From: Przewalskia tangutica
Lineage: Eukaryota; Streptophyta; Magnoliopsida; Solanales; Solanaceae
Length of the DNA: 64,000 nt
Direction of reading: 5' to 3'
Assembly: GCA_029844215.1 (NCBI GenBank)
Contig: CM056723.1
Location: 1,696,980-1,760,979 of the forward strand
Shown: piece by piece, positions 1-11,164 of the stretch
How the letters are laid out: every line of letters starts with the position of its first letter
Position numbering within the stretch: the first letter of the stretch is position 1
Notes under the pieces: generated by a model
The model's input: the letters and a program-made list of their open reading frames with translations, nothing else
Told to the model about the DNA's origin: nothing
Database searches by the model: none
Program-made: the position numbers and the translations under genes

Positions 1-169
1 GCAGAAAATTTGAGATTCAAATTCAAGAATAGGAAAAATACTGAATTTTTTCCCATATGTCTCAGCTTTGACAAATAGAGTTATTAAGTAGTTGTGTTGA
101 TAATTGCCAAAAAAAAATATAGTTGTGCTGCTGGAGGTAGCAAGTAGCCATGAAACGGTAGGTATTTGT
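1..169. other. Flank of copia element I, nothing recognised
   Basis: AT-rich sequence outside the left LTR. No ORF, repeat or RNA signal is visible. The five bases next to the LTR (TTTGT, 165-169) do not match the five bases after the right LTR (GACAC, 12307-12311). Confidence 0.5.
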
Positions 170-1683
170 TGGGTGTAAAACACACAAGTAAGGCACAACA
201 GAAGTTTAAAATTTTGAGTAAACTTACTTGCCCCAACAAACGTTTCTGGTATGATTATGCGATAATTCAAATCTGCAAAGACAGGAAGAAAACTTACAGT
301 TCAAGCTTTGTTAGTCTTTACTAAAGGGAGCGCACTGATTGTCAATCCGGGTGCAAGCCTTGCTTCGGTATATTCCTTTGTCCAAGAAAGCTAGGAAATC
401 TTGGCAGATGTTTGAGAGAATTTTATTTCCTGAACTCTGAGTTCAGAAAGTGGAAAGTGAGTGCAACGTGAAATTATGGGTTAAGTGCCAAATATATAGT
501 GGAGGAAACCCTAAACCAAATCAGATTTGGATCGAGCTTGAACGGCTCAAATCCAAATCGCGATGGGCGATCGGCGGGTTCATCTTTGTCGCGACTCTCC
601 ATTTATTTTCTGCACGTTTTAGTTCTAATTAAATCCAAGATTTAATTTTGACTTAATTATATAATTTTCATCAAATGAAAATTATCCCATAATTTATTAT
701 TAAATAAAATTTCTTGATTCTAAATCCGATATTTTACATTCTCTTAATATACCCTTAGACCGAAAAGACAATCGACTTAGTGTGACCCTTTATACATTCA
801 CACATCGACACTTGATCAAATCAAGGTTCACACGGAACTACTAGACGGCGCCGGTGACGGACGATGTGTGAAATGCGTTTACAAGACTTCAGTAATGCGG
901 ACACATATGTGAGATGATAAATTCCTTTCATTCGCGACACACTCGATCAAGCTTAAGATTTGTCAAGTGTCTATCCAAATGGCTTGATCACTTTATCTCA
1001 TCTATATATTAGTCTACAACTAGACCATATCCTAGATATGTCTATTGGCCAATGACTTGGTAGACTTAATATCTCTGAGAAGCTGAGTGTTCTCTCGAAA
1101 TTCCAATCGAGGAATGAATCTTATTCTCGGCTCAACTACCACCTTCAATCTACTTCGTAATGCACCCAATACAAGCCGCGTCTCAACCTATAAGACATTT
1201 GAGCTTATGACAGGATCAAAGTGCATTACTCCGTAAACAATGTGATATTGACCTTAAGTCTAAGGACTTCTATCTCCCACATGCTGATAATACTCTAGAC
1301 ATGTATAACAAATAGTTTATCAGCAGGGTTTGCCAATACTCTTCTAAGAGTATCCATGTGTCCATCACTAGAAACTATTGTTGGTAGTAAGTGAGATATA
1401 CTACATTCTCTAAGAATGTGATGCAGACCACATGTCGACTTACAACATATCATTTCTCAATGATCATTAGTCTAGGCTATTTTAAGAACTACACTCTATC
1501 ATTAATATCTCACACTATCAATGACAATGTAAGTTCAAGGGATGCACATTAATGAATATTATAAACAATCAAATAATAATTCAATAATTGCAAAAGCCAA
1601 ATATATTAATCTCATTAATAATATGAATGTGTTCAAGTATATTTTCTCCTAAAATGATTGTTTCTAGGACATATATACTTTCA
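170..1683 (-). repeat. 3' LTR of copia element I (1,514 bp)
   Basis: Near-identical to 11165-12306 apart from an extra 379-bp block at 381-759. On the minus strand it begins TGAAAGTATATA next to the polypurine tract and ends CCCA. The extra block contains a minus-strand TATA-like stretch near 490-500, so this copy probably keeps the core promoter that the other copy lacks. Confidence 0.88.
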
Positions 1684-1698
1684 ATCTCCCACTTGGCC
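1684..1698 (-). other. Polypurine tract of copia element I
   Basis: The minus strand reads CCAAGTGGGAGAT directly before the 3' LTR. This is a typical plus-strand priming site of plant copia elements. Confidence 0.75.
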
Positions 1699-2222
1699 TA
1701 GAGCCAATCACCAATGTATTTAATGCCCATGTTTTCAAAATGACCATTATGCTTGATTAAGCTTAATGATTTAGTAAATGGGTCTGCTAGATTATTATCG
1801 GTGGGAATGTAGTCTATCTTTATTTCTTATGTCTCTACCATCTCCCTGAGTATGTGGTATTTCCTTGGTACATGCTTGTTTTTATTCGTTGATCTTGGTT
1901 CCTTAGCTTGAGCAATCGCACCAGTGTTGTCACAATAAATCGTTATTGAACAACTGACACTAGGAACAACTCCTAATTTCTTTAAGAACTCGGATATCGT
2001 GACAACTTCTTTACCAGCTTCCGATCCAGCAATGTACTCGGCTTCTGTTGTCGAATCGGCAATTGTAGCTTGCTTGGAACTCTTCCAACCAACTACTCCA
2101 CCATTTAAAATGAAGGCATAACCAGACTGAGATTTAAAGTCATCAAGATCTGTCTGGAAGCTAGCATCAGTATACCCAGTAGCTACTAGCTCTTCTTGTC
2201 CGCCATAGACTAAGAAGTATTA
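1698..2222 (-). pseudogene. Copia I RNase H domain (broken)
   Basis: Minus-strand translation gives a copia RNase H. It starts at an in-frame TAA (2220-2222) after the RT frame, passes a VVGWKSSKQ-type and a STTEAEYIA-type motif, and ends ADPFTKSL... with a TAG at 1698-1700 just before the polypurine tract. A second in-frame stop lies near 1838. RNase H removes RNA from the RNA-DNA hybrid during reverse transcription. The stops mean it is no longer made as part of the polyprotein. Confidence 0.75.
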
Positions 2223-3137
2223 TTTAGTTTGTCTAAGATACTTAAGAATACTCTTGACTGCTTTCCAGTGTTCCTCCCCAGGATTCTGCTGGAATTTGCA
2301 AGCCATGCTAAGTGCATAGGCCACATCTGGCCTTGTACATGTCATGACATACATGATTGATCCTATAGCTGAAGCATATGAGATTCTCTTCATGCGTTCA
2401 AGTTCTGCAACTGTGAAAGGACAATCCTTCCTTGACAACTTGATGTCTTGACCCATAGGAAGATTCCCTTTCTTGGAATTTTTCATAGAGAAACGTTTTA
2501 GCACTTTGTCTATGTATATGGATTGTGACAACCCCAACAATCTATTAGGTCTATCTCTGTAGATTATAATTCCAAGAATGTAGCAGGCTTCATCCAAGTC
2601 CTTCATCATGAAGGTTCTGGATAACCATTCTTTGACTGATTGCATGAGAGCCTTATTGTCTCCCATTATCAATATGACATCTACATATATAACAATGAAG
2701 ACAATGCTCTCATTTGTGCGTTTACTATAAACGCACGGATCTTCCTTGCTTCTAACAAAGTCAAACGATTTGACTGCTTTGTCAAAATAAATGTTCCAAC
2801 TCCTTGAGGCTTGCTTAAGTCCATAAATGGACTTTTGTAGTTTGCATACTGCTTTGGGTTGAGAATTGGATGTAAAACCCTCTGGTTGTATCATATACAC
2901 CTCCTCAATTAGATTACCATTGAGGAAGACAGTTTTAACATCCATTTGCCAAATATCATAATCATAGTATGCAGCTATTGCAAGCAAAATTCGAATGGAC
3001 TTAATCTTTGCAACAGGCGAAAAGATTTCATCATAATCGACCTCAGGTCGTTGATTATAACTTTTAGCCACTAATCTTGCTTTATAAGTCTGTATTTTGC
3101 CATATGCATCAATTTTTTTCTTGAAGACCCATTTGCA
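2220..3137 (-). pseudogene. Copia I reverse transcriptase (catalytic motif changed)
   Basis: An open frame of 283 aa (2220-3071) shows copia RT blocks in order: FSPVAKIKSIR, QMDVKTVFLNG, YGLKQASRSW, then the catalytic box, then TCTRPDVAYA near the end. The box, normally YVDD, reads YVDV at about 2665-2680, so one of the two metal-binding aspartates is replaced. The sequence between 3071 and 3138 carries the KYKARLVA-like start of the domain but no start codon in frame. The fold is clearly copia RT, but this copy should be inactive. Confidence 0.85.
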
Positions 3138-4041
3138 TCATATGGGTTTAACCCCTGTTGGCAAGTCAACCAAGTTCCATACTTGGTTTATGTACATAGA
3201 CTCCATTTTAGATTTCATGGCTCCTTGCCATCTCTGTGAATCAATGTCTAGTATTGCTTCGCTGTAGGTAGCAGACTCATCATCATCAGGAATATCTATC
3301 TCATTATGTGTTTCAACAAGGAGATTAAGCCTTTCAGGTGCACGATGAGTCCTAGTGGTCCTACGGAGTTGAACATTCTGCGTTTCAGTGTTTGCTGTAT
3401 TTTGATTTTGAGAAGATGTTTGTGTGTTGGACAATCCACCAACTTGAGAACTTTCAGGAATATCATTTTGAATAGGATGATGCACAACTATTGTGTCATC
3501 TATCATTGGTTGTGCATGAGAGTCTTGCATTTCTGCAGTATCCCTCACAACACTCCCACTGGCTGAGGGGCGTACTCTAAGTATCCAATCATCATCAAAT
3601 ACTCCCACTGAATCATTGTCTAGGTCATTTGATAAGGGGTCATTCTCTATATTATTGTGTACTTCTTGAATTTCTTCAAGTTCTATCTTGTTGCAACTCT
3701 GTTCCTTGTAGACATAGTCTTCTTCAAGGAAAGTTGCATTTCTGGAAACAATTACTTTATGTTCCTCAGGAAGATAGAAGTAGTATCCTCTTGTTTCCTT
3801 AGGATACCCTACAAAATAATACTTCTCACTTTTAGATTCCAATTTGTCAGTGAGCAACTTCTTCACATATGCAGGGCACCCCCAGGGTCGCATGTGTCTA
3901 AGTGCTGGCTTCTTGTCATTCCATATCTCATATGGAGTTTTCTCTACTGACTTTGATGGAACTCTATTCAAAATATAGATTGAGCTTTGCAATGCATATC
4001 CCCATAGGTATGTTGGTAGAGATGAGAAGCTCATCATGGAT
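3138..4041 (-). pseudogene. Copia I integrase C-terminal half and linker (split by insertion)
   Basis: 303-aa frame. It opens with the distal part of the integrase (LWGYALQSSIYILNRVPSK, PYEIWNDKKP), then the GCPAYVK and VGYPKETRGYYFY motifs of the copia integrase C-terminal region, then an acidic linker towards RT. The catalytic core lies on the other side of the solo LTR at 4042-6112. The two parts meet in the right order across the 5-bp duplication, which shows that one domain was interrupted. Confidence 0.82.
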
Positions 4042-6117
4042 TGTAACACACCATTTTAACCGGAGTCGAAACGGGAGTACTACGTATGGTTGATTCCTAG
4101 ATGTATTTAACGGAGTCGTCACCTAATTAATTAAGTGAATTAGGACACTTGATTTATTGCAATAAAGTACTGCAATTAATCTCCATTTAATGGTCTGCGA
4201 AATTAATGAGATTCTGGATCAGGGTTCTTTATTATCCTAAAGGGAAGGGATTAGGCATCCTTTAAGATCCGCTAACTTGCGGTTATCCGTTCAAACCTAT
4301 GTTAATTATGTATTGGCTTTTATTCTACCTATTCTAAGCATTTTTTACAATAATTTACAATTAAAATAAAATGCAATACAGAATAATAAAAACTAAAATT
4401 AAAGGTGACATGATAAACTCCGGGACATTCTTTTGAAATGCATATCCGGATACCTGCATAAACACTTCGTAAAAGTATTAGTAATAGAATAAATAATTTT
4501 AAAGTAATAGCAGGAATTAATAAATATAGCAAAAAATAAATCCGTCTTTTGTACAAGGAAGGCCTTGGAAATCAGACGGAGATTCCTTCATCGGCCAATA
4601 TTGCTAGAAAATAATAAAATAGATAAAACCTTCGGATCCGCGCCAAAACAGTAATAGTTTTAAACACGGAGGGCTCAGATATAAAAAATATAAAGTGGGA
4701 CAGCCTAAACAAGTGCGGCTGCGAGAATTATACTGCCGGTAGCATGTTGGTTATCCGGTGTAAGTGGAAGAAATCATCATTGCCCAGAAAGCTTCATTTA
4801 TTTTATTTTCCGTCTTTGCAACTGTGGAGGCCTCAAAAATCGACGGATAAACTTTTTCATTGGCCAGTGTAGTATTTGTTCAAAATCAGTATACCAACAG
4901 TGTAGCATTTATTCCAAATCAGTTTAATAAAATTAACAAAAGGCAAAAGTTGTCCCCTAAATCCGTCTGAAAATAGCACAGCAGTAGAGGTTCAATAGCA
5001 ACATCACGATAACATTAGCCAACTACCAACAAGGAAAATAACAACCATCGTTAACTTCGCCGGAGTTTAGGAACTCCGGCCAGTAAAACGAGAACCGGTC
5101 CACAGAGAAGCGGAAAATAGCAAAGCGATGGCAATGACATAACGGATCCCAAAATAAAACCAAGTCAAAGTCGCGAGTTCTTAAACTCAGGCTAGATCAA
5201 AATATCAGAAAATCGGTCCATAAAATACCAAATCAGTCCAACAACAACGATGCAACAGATCGAACATAAAGTCGAACCAAGGCAAAAAAATCAGTCCAAA
5301 CGAACTGCATAATAACAACGAAAAAACAGAAACAAGCGGTGGGCGGCGGGTGGCGGTTGAACTCCCGCGATCATCAATCGATGGCGATGGGGTTCACGGT
5401 GGGTTCGACGGTAGCAGTGGATGTTGGTGAGGTCGACGGGAGAGGTGAGAGGGTGACGGGAGCGAGGTGAGGAGAGTGAGACGTGCGGCTGCTGTCTGTG
5501 AGGGTGTTCGCCGACGACGAGGTGAGAGGTAATGAAAGAGGGCAAGAGGAGAGATGTGCGGCTAGGGTAGGTGTAGTAGAGGGTGAGGAGGTTTTGGAGA
5601 GGGGTGTGCGGCTGGGTAGGTGTAGTAGGGTTATATTCTGTGGGGGCTGAAGGGTAGACGTAGGGTAGAAGTAGAGTGTTTATTTTATAGGGTGAGATTA
5701 GGTTTAGGGTTTTGGGTATTGGGCTTTGGGTATTGGGTATTGAGTATTGGAGGAAAAAGATGAAAGGTGTATTGGGCCTTAGTTTGGGCTTCGGTTTTTG
5801 GCGGATTGGACTGGTTTGGCAAAAATGCAAAATGGGTTAATTATTTAACAAAAAAAATTATTTAAAAAAAAGATGCAAAATTATTAAAATGCAAATGTCG
5901 ATGTAATAGTAATAAAAATACAATATTTAAAAAAATGTTTAATACCTAATTAAAAGTAAAAAAACATGATGCAAGTTTACAAAAATAAAATAACATAGAA
6001 TGTTAGGTAAAAAATATACAAAAATATCAAAAATTGTGATAAAATGTGGTGTCCTAAAATGCTTAAAATTGAAAGAAATGACTAAAAGATGAGTCAAAAT
6101 TGGGTGTCAACATGGAT
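4037..6117. mobile_element. Solo LTR of an Ogre/Tat-like Ty3/gypsy element (4042-6112)
   Basis: 2,071 bp beginning TGTAACACACC and ending GGTGTCAACA, flanked on both sides by TGGAT (4037-4041 and 6113-6117). The opening, with a TAACACACCATTTT start, GGAGTC repeats and a GGGAAGGGATTAGGCATCC block near 4240-4260, resembles LTRs of the plant Ogre/Tat lineage as I know them. No internal coding sequence, primer site or second LTR is present, so this is a solo LTR left by LTR-LTR recombination. The ORF at 5291-5830 is low-complexity LTR sequence, not a gene. Lineage is inferred from resemblance. The insertion itself is directly visible. Confidence 0.85.
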
Positions 6118-7080
6118 CTAACCATATCTAATAAGGTACGATTTCTTCTCTTAGCAACACCATTCATTTGTGGCGTTCCGGGAGGTGTCCATTCTGAATG
6201 GACTCCATGAAGCTTCAAGTAATCTAGAAATTCTTTACTTAAGTACTCACCTCCTCGATCTGATCGAAGAGTTTTAATACTTGTTTCAAGTTGCTTCTCT
6301 ACTTCTGACTTGTACTCCATGAATTTCTCAAAAGCTTCAGACTTATGTTTCATAAGATACACATGCCCAAACCTTGAGAAATCGTCTGTAAAAGTGATGA
6401 AATAAAGAAAGCATTCCTTAGCTTGAGTTGGAAAAGGTCCACATACATCGGTATGAACTAACTCAAGCACCTCTTTGGCACGTACTCCTTTCCCAGAAAG
6501 TGATTTGGTTGTCATCTTTCCTCTTAAGCAAGATTCGCAATCACCATATGACTCTAAGTCAAATGGTTCTAAGTAATCTAATTTTCTCAATCTTGTTATC
6601 CTTGATTCATTGATGTGACCAAGTCTGCAATGCCATAAGTAGGTGGGATTTATTTGATTACTTATTTTAGCTCTTTTATTTTGTATATTGAAAATTTCAT
6701 GGCTATAGTTTAGAACATATAATCCATCCACAAGCGGAACATTTCCACAAATAAAACCATCATAAGATAAAACATAATTTTTATTGGTAATATGTGAGGA
6801 AAACCCCTTAATGTCTAACATAGGGATAGAAATAATATTTCTCGTCAAAGACGGTACAAAATAACAATTATTAAGTTCTAAACAAAAGTCTGAAGGTAAA
6901 TCTAGTCTATAAGTCCCCACGCGTTCCGCATCAACTCTAGCTTAATTTCCAACGCGTAGATCTACTTCCCAAGGTCCAACCTTTCTGCTGTCAATTAGCC
7001 CATGCACATTATTACAAATGTGTGAGCCACAAGCGGTATCCAATACCCAACAGTGAGAATTAGCTATAGACATATTTATT
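6113..7080 (-). pseudogene. Copia I protease end, GAG-pre-integrase and integrase core
   Basis: From 7080 leftward the frame starts with a protease-like WVLDTACGSHIC, where the usual catalytic D-T-G is D-T-A (about 7020-7060). A stop follows near 6940. The 6063-6920 frame then shows the GAG-pre-integrase LWHCRLGHINESRI with a C-x2-C (zinc-binding HHCC) and the integrase core: HTDVCGPF, FTDDFSRFGHVY, LRSDRGGEYLS and a PQMNGVAKRRNRT region. In that last region the usual catalytic glutamate (VAERRNRT) appears as lysine. The frame runs into the solo LTR at 6112. Confidence 0.82.
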
Positions 7081-7940
7081 TCAATAACAAACATACCTTG
7101 TCGGCGAGGCCAGACGCTTGTGCCTTGTCTCCCAAGGCATGCGATCCTTCTTCCAATGTCCCTTTCTCTTACAATTGAGGCAAATATCAGCAGCTATCTT
7201 GGTCTTCTTTCGAACAACTCCTTTAGGTTTTATAGCTGTGGGTTTGGCGGCAACCGCCTTACCCTTCTTCTTCTGCATATTTTTACCCTTAGGTTTGAAC
7301 TTGCTAGATGAGCCCACCATGAGCACAACTTTACCTTTGGAGGTGGACGACTCGAAAGTCTTCAACATATTATGAAGTTCTGAGAGACTTTCTTTCGTTT
7401 CATTCATGTTGTAATTCACAATGAAGTTCTCAAAGAAACCAGGAAGCGAGTTCAAGATTAGATTAACATAAACATTTGCAGGCAACTTCGTTCCAATCGA
7501 AGCCAACCTCTCAATTAATCCAATCATCTTTAAAACATGTTGTGACACCTGACCCCCTTCGTTCAGCTTACACTTAAAGAGATCTCTCAACAGTTCATAC
7601 TCAATTGTCTGAGACTGTGAGTCATAGAGACTCTTTAAGTGTTCTAGCATCTCGTTGGGGCCCATATTTTCATGCGGTCTTTGTAACTCTGGAGTTATAG
7701 AAGATAGCATAACACGTTGTCTTTGTGGCAAAGATCATCAAGATATTTCTGATAGGTTGCTTTGTCAAACAGAGCATACTCTTCAGAATCTTCAGCAGGG
7801 ACTTTAGGGAGTGATGTATCCAATACATACTCAATCTTTTCTAATCGCAGTACCAAACGCAGATTTCTTAACCAATCAGGAAAATTGGCTCCATTCAACT
7901 TGTTCGTTTCAACCAACATTTTAAGTGGCCAGTTCGACAT
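7081..7940 (-). pseudogene. Copia I gag (two overlapping frames)
   Basis: The start at 7940 (MSNWPLKMLVETNKLNG) gives the N-terminal part with a W-L motif (PDWLRNLRLVL). After about 80 codons the reading continues in another frame (7081-7731), so a frameshift lies near 7700-7730. The second frame holds the rest of the capsid-like region and a CCHC-type zinc knuckle, CLNCKRKGHWKKDR, in which the last cysteine is arginine. Gag packages element RNA into virus-like particles. A broken knuckle and frame argue against function. Confidence 0.8.
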
Positions 7941-8481
7941 TATGGCGAAGAAAAGATAGACTTGAAATTAATACTCTAATATAATTTCTATTGAACACAT
8001 TCATTAACTAACTAACATGGTCTTTAGTTTAATTAGCTCCCACTATTCTAACATACTCTTTTACCCCATAAAGAATACAGACTCATATCAAATACGGTCA
8101 TAATGGGCCAAGATCCAAACTCATGTTGTCTCCGCGTTTGCTGAGGCTGATAAATTCAACAACACGATCTGGTAGGTCTCTAAACCAATTACAAACAATT
8201 TTCAACTCTTGGTTGACCGAATGTTCTAAACAATTCGATCTGCATCCCTCGACTGTCCGACACTGGGGCGCCAAGACAGCCTAGCAAGTCAACCCCGTTA
8301 TGCGACTGCAATTATGCATCTAAGCGGGCTTAACCTTCATCAAGTAAACACTGGGGTGTAAATACTCGCGAAGGTTTATCACTGACTACAACATTTATAT
8401 GCATCTATGAAAGGGTCTGAGTCCTCGTAGACTTAGAGCAAATGCTGGGGAATAAATACTCATCTCGCCGAAAAGGATTTT
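7941..8481 (-). other. Leader of copia element I, gag-proximal part
   Basis: Non-coding on both strands. It lies between the gag start and the nested solo LTR. It contains two loosely similar blocks ending in GGGGTGTAAATACTC (about 8350) and GGGGAATAAATACTC (about 8450). No gene is supported. Confidence 0.5.
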
Positions 8482-9711
8482 TGATGCGCGATTTATACAC
8501 ACGCTAAACGCAAGTGCACATATCGTGACAAGTAATATAGTCTAGAAGACCGAGTTATCCTCCTCAGGGATTATTGTCTAATTACCAACTTCTATTCTGT
8601 AGTATCTATTTGGTTATCGATGAGTTGATGATTTGTTTATATCTATGTTTATAGACGCTAACTAAATTACTTTACTTTACTTCAGATATGGTGGAAATAG
8701 GGCTTCCAAATCTCCGCGACTATCCGCTCGCTTTACTCGTCAATGCAAATAATTAAGGTTCTTCTTCTATGTTGAGATAGCAGGTTAACTAAGCCGTTTT
8801 ATACTCCTGTTAAGGTAATATAAACACTTAACCCCAATGTAGAGCCCTTCTATCTTTCGATGACAAGATTTACCACAAAGGAAGATTAAGAGCAATAACC
8901 TATTAAACTACACAAGTATCGGGGTACTTTGTCCACGATTTTAACCTATGTTTATTCAACTATAGCATATTCACAATCTCCCCTTTCGGATTTCGATTAG
9001 AAATCATATAAGTGATGATAATTAGTGATCAATTAATTACCAAGCAATCAAAATAATTATAGAATAAATCTCAAAAGAAACCAAAATCTTGCATTAATTC
9101 ATAAAACGAGGTTCAAGCGATTCGACATGGAAAGCCCTAAATTAAGTTAGTTCCTAGTCATAGACATGCTAAGAACTAAAATAGTATCCAACATATACTA
9201 GAAAGAAATAAAGTAAAGAACAAGAAATTACTCAAAAATAAGTCTTCAATCTTGATCTAATGTTGTGATGAATGGTAAGGTGTGGAAACCCCTCAAATCT
9301 GACCTAAAAGGTCATTTTATATCACCAAAAACGTGCAAAACCTTTTCCTTCTTGGGCTTGACCCAATCCTATTCGAATTTGACTAAATTCCCGCGTCGGC
9401 GCCACGGAATCGGGGCCGTGTGGCGCCAAACTTCGGCGAATACGCTTCGGCGCGTGGCCTAGCTGCTGTTGATGGGTTGGCGCCACGGCGCCGCCCTGTT
9501 TCTCGCCCGGGTTGCCAACTTTTCAGCTTTTGAGCTCTGAAACCTCTGTTTCTGCCATCTTTTCGCTCTTTTTCACCAATGTGTCACTTTAAACACTGTG
9601 ACTCAAAAGAAAGAAAATCTAACCTAACACGACACGTATTTGTACAAAAATGAGTAAAATACTAACTAAAAATGACTCAAAATGTGTATATAAAATACAC
9701 CGATCAATTTT
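8477..9711 (-). mobile_element. Gypsy-family solo LTR, copy A (8482-9706)
   Basis: 1,225 bp. On the minus strand it runs TGATCGGTGTATTTTATA...GCGCATCA and is flanked by ATTTT duplications at 8477-8481 and 9707-9711. It belongs to the same family as 25299-26841, 27233-28568 and 29654-31076, sharing the opening, the TAATATAGTCT...GACCGA end block and the ACTTGCGTT stretch. A TATA-like box lies at 9314-9323 (minus). GC palindromes lie upstream of it at 9398-9492. No internal region remains. It inserted into the leader of copia element I. Confidence 0.88.
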
Positions 9712-11150
9712 GCACCACAATCAATTATAATGGACGACGCGTTCATTTTAAATGAGACTTGTATTAAATTTGGAGAACATTTTAATTCAGGGTTATGACC
9801 AAGATCAACTATTATATCATACATCATATGACATCCTATCATGCAGTTTCTAAACATATTTAGATGAGAAACCATCAAACACAATAGGCATGATATGAGA
9901 TGGTTTTAATCACATACTGAGCGCCGTCTACCCAGACAATTATAGCGGTCATTGAAAATAAATAATTACTGGACGCCGCCTGCCCAGACAATAATTGCGG
10001 ACTAACAAATAATGGGCGCTGCCTACCCAGACATATATATGCGGACTTTATTCTAATTATTTAAATGACAATCAATTAAACAATTAGGAGAAACAATTAA
10101 TTTCTGCACACATTATCAAATAATATGCTAAATAACAATAATTGTGGGTTAATTAATTTGTTTCAATTTAAAAAATATTTAAATTCAAAATTTAAACTCA
10201 ATTTTCAATTTTCGGAATTTTCTGCTCATCCAAAGAGTACCTTAATAATTCAGAAATTAAAATTTAATTTTCAGGGGTATTTCTACAATTTTCAGAACCT
10301 TAAAATATTTACAGATTTACCCAGGGACCAAATCTGCTTTTCTGAAATTTACAGATTGACCCAGGGACTGAATCTGCTGATTTTAAAAACTTTTAAAATT
10401 CCAGAAAATATCTCAGGGACTAATTTGTAATTTTCAGAACTTAAAATATTTTCAGATTTGTTTAAGGACCAATCTTCAATTTTAAAACCCTAATTTTAAT
10501 TGCAAAAAGGTCCTCAAACTATTTTAAATTTTCAAAACCAATTTCAACCACAAATCAAATTTGGGATTCGGATTTCGGAGCAAAATTGACGGAATTAAAA
10601 CCCACCAAACGATGGTACACATCGGGACGAACTCACCGGTGGTTTTCACCACCGATTTGGTGGCACACGGTGGCCGGAATTGGTGCAGCCGGCGGCGGTT
10701 TCGAAAACCGTCGGTGGTGCTTCTTTCCGGTCATCGTTGTCGAGCAACACTACCACCATTAGATTCCTCTCGTCGAGACGAACACGATGGTATTATTACT
10801 TAATGATTTCGTCGCCCGTGGTGGCCGGAAACAGTCCCGCCGTCGGCGGCATTCCGACGACTTTTCCAGCGACTTCATCGCGTTTCGCTACCTCTCAACA
10901 CCTTTATCGACCATATTTAAAAGTGGATTTCTCGATAATAATGGAGACGGTGTTAGTACACGTTGAATCGCCGAAAAAATCATCGGAAAATCACTGTTCA
11001 CGCCGGAACAATGACCGCGGTCGTGAACAGTGTCGGTTACTGTTCACTGCCTTTTTTTTTTAATAAATTCCGAAAATCAGTTTAAATCAAACAATTAATT
11101 ATCCCCCACGTATCGTTATTAAAGATTATCGTATAATCATTAAACCAGCC
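9712..11150 (-). other. Leader of copia element I, LTR-proximal part
   Basis: AT-rich and GC-rich blocks without a convincing ORF. It includes a short tandem repeat (9918-10048) and imperfectly repeated CCAGGGAC-type segments around 10320-10430. ORFs at 10125-10430, 10561-10803 and 10680-11063 have no recognisable domain and lie on the strand opposite to the element. Confidence 0.5.
9918..10048. repeat. Three-copy tandem repeat in the copia I leader
   Basis: Three units of about 45-55 bp, each with a GCGCCG/GACGCC/GCGCTG block, then a TACCCAGACA or TGCCCAGACA core, then an AT stretch ending GCGG. They have diverged by point changes and short indels. Confidence 0.7.
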
Positions 11151-11164
11151 TGGGCTCTGATACA
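11151..11164 (-). other. Primer-binding site of copia element I
   Basis: On the minus strand TGTATCAGAGCCC directly follows the LTR end CCCA. This is one or two changes from TGGTATCAGAGC, the site complementary to initiator methionine tRNA used by many plant copia elements. It fixes both the orientation and the LTR end. Confidence 0.78.

Noticed and set aside
5291..5830. 179-aa ORF
   Set aside because: Lies inside the Ogre-like solo LTR and has Pro/Thr/Ser-rich low-complexity text with no domain.
10561..11063. Two overlapping + strand ORFs
   Set aside because: In the leader of a minus-strand retroelement, no domain, GC-rich stretch only.
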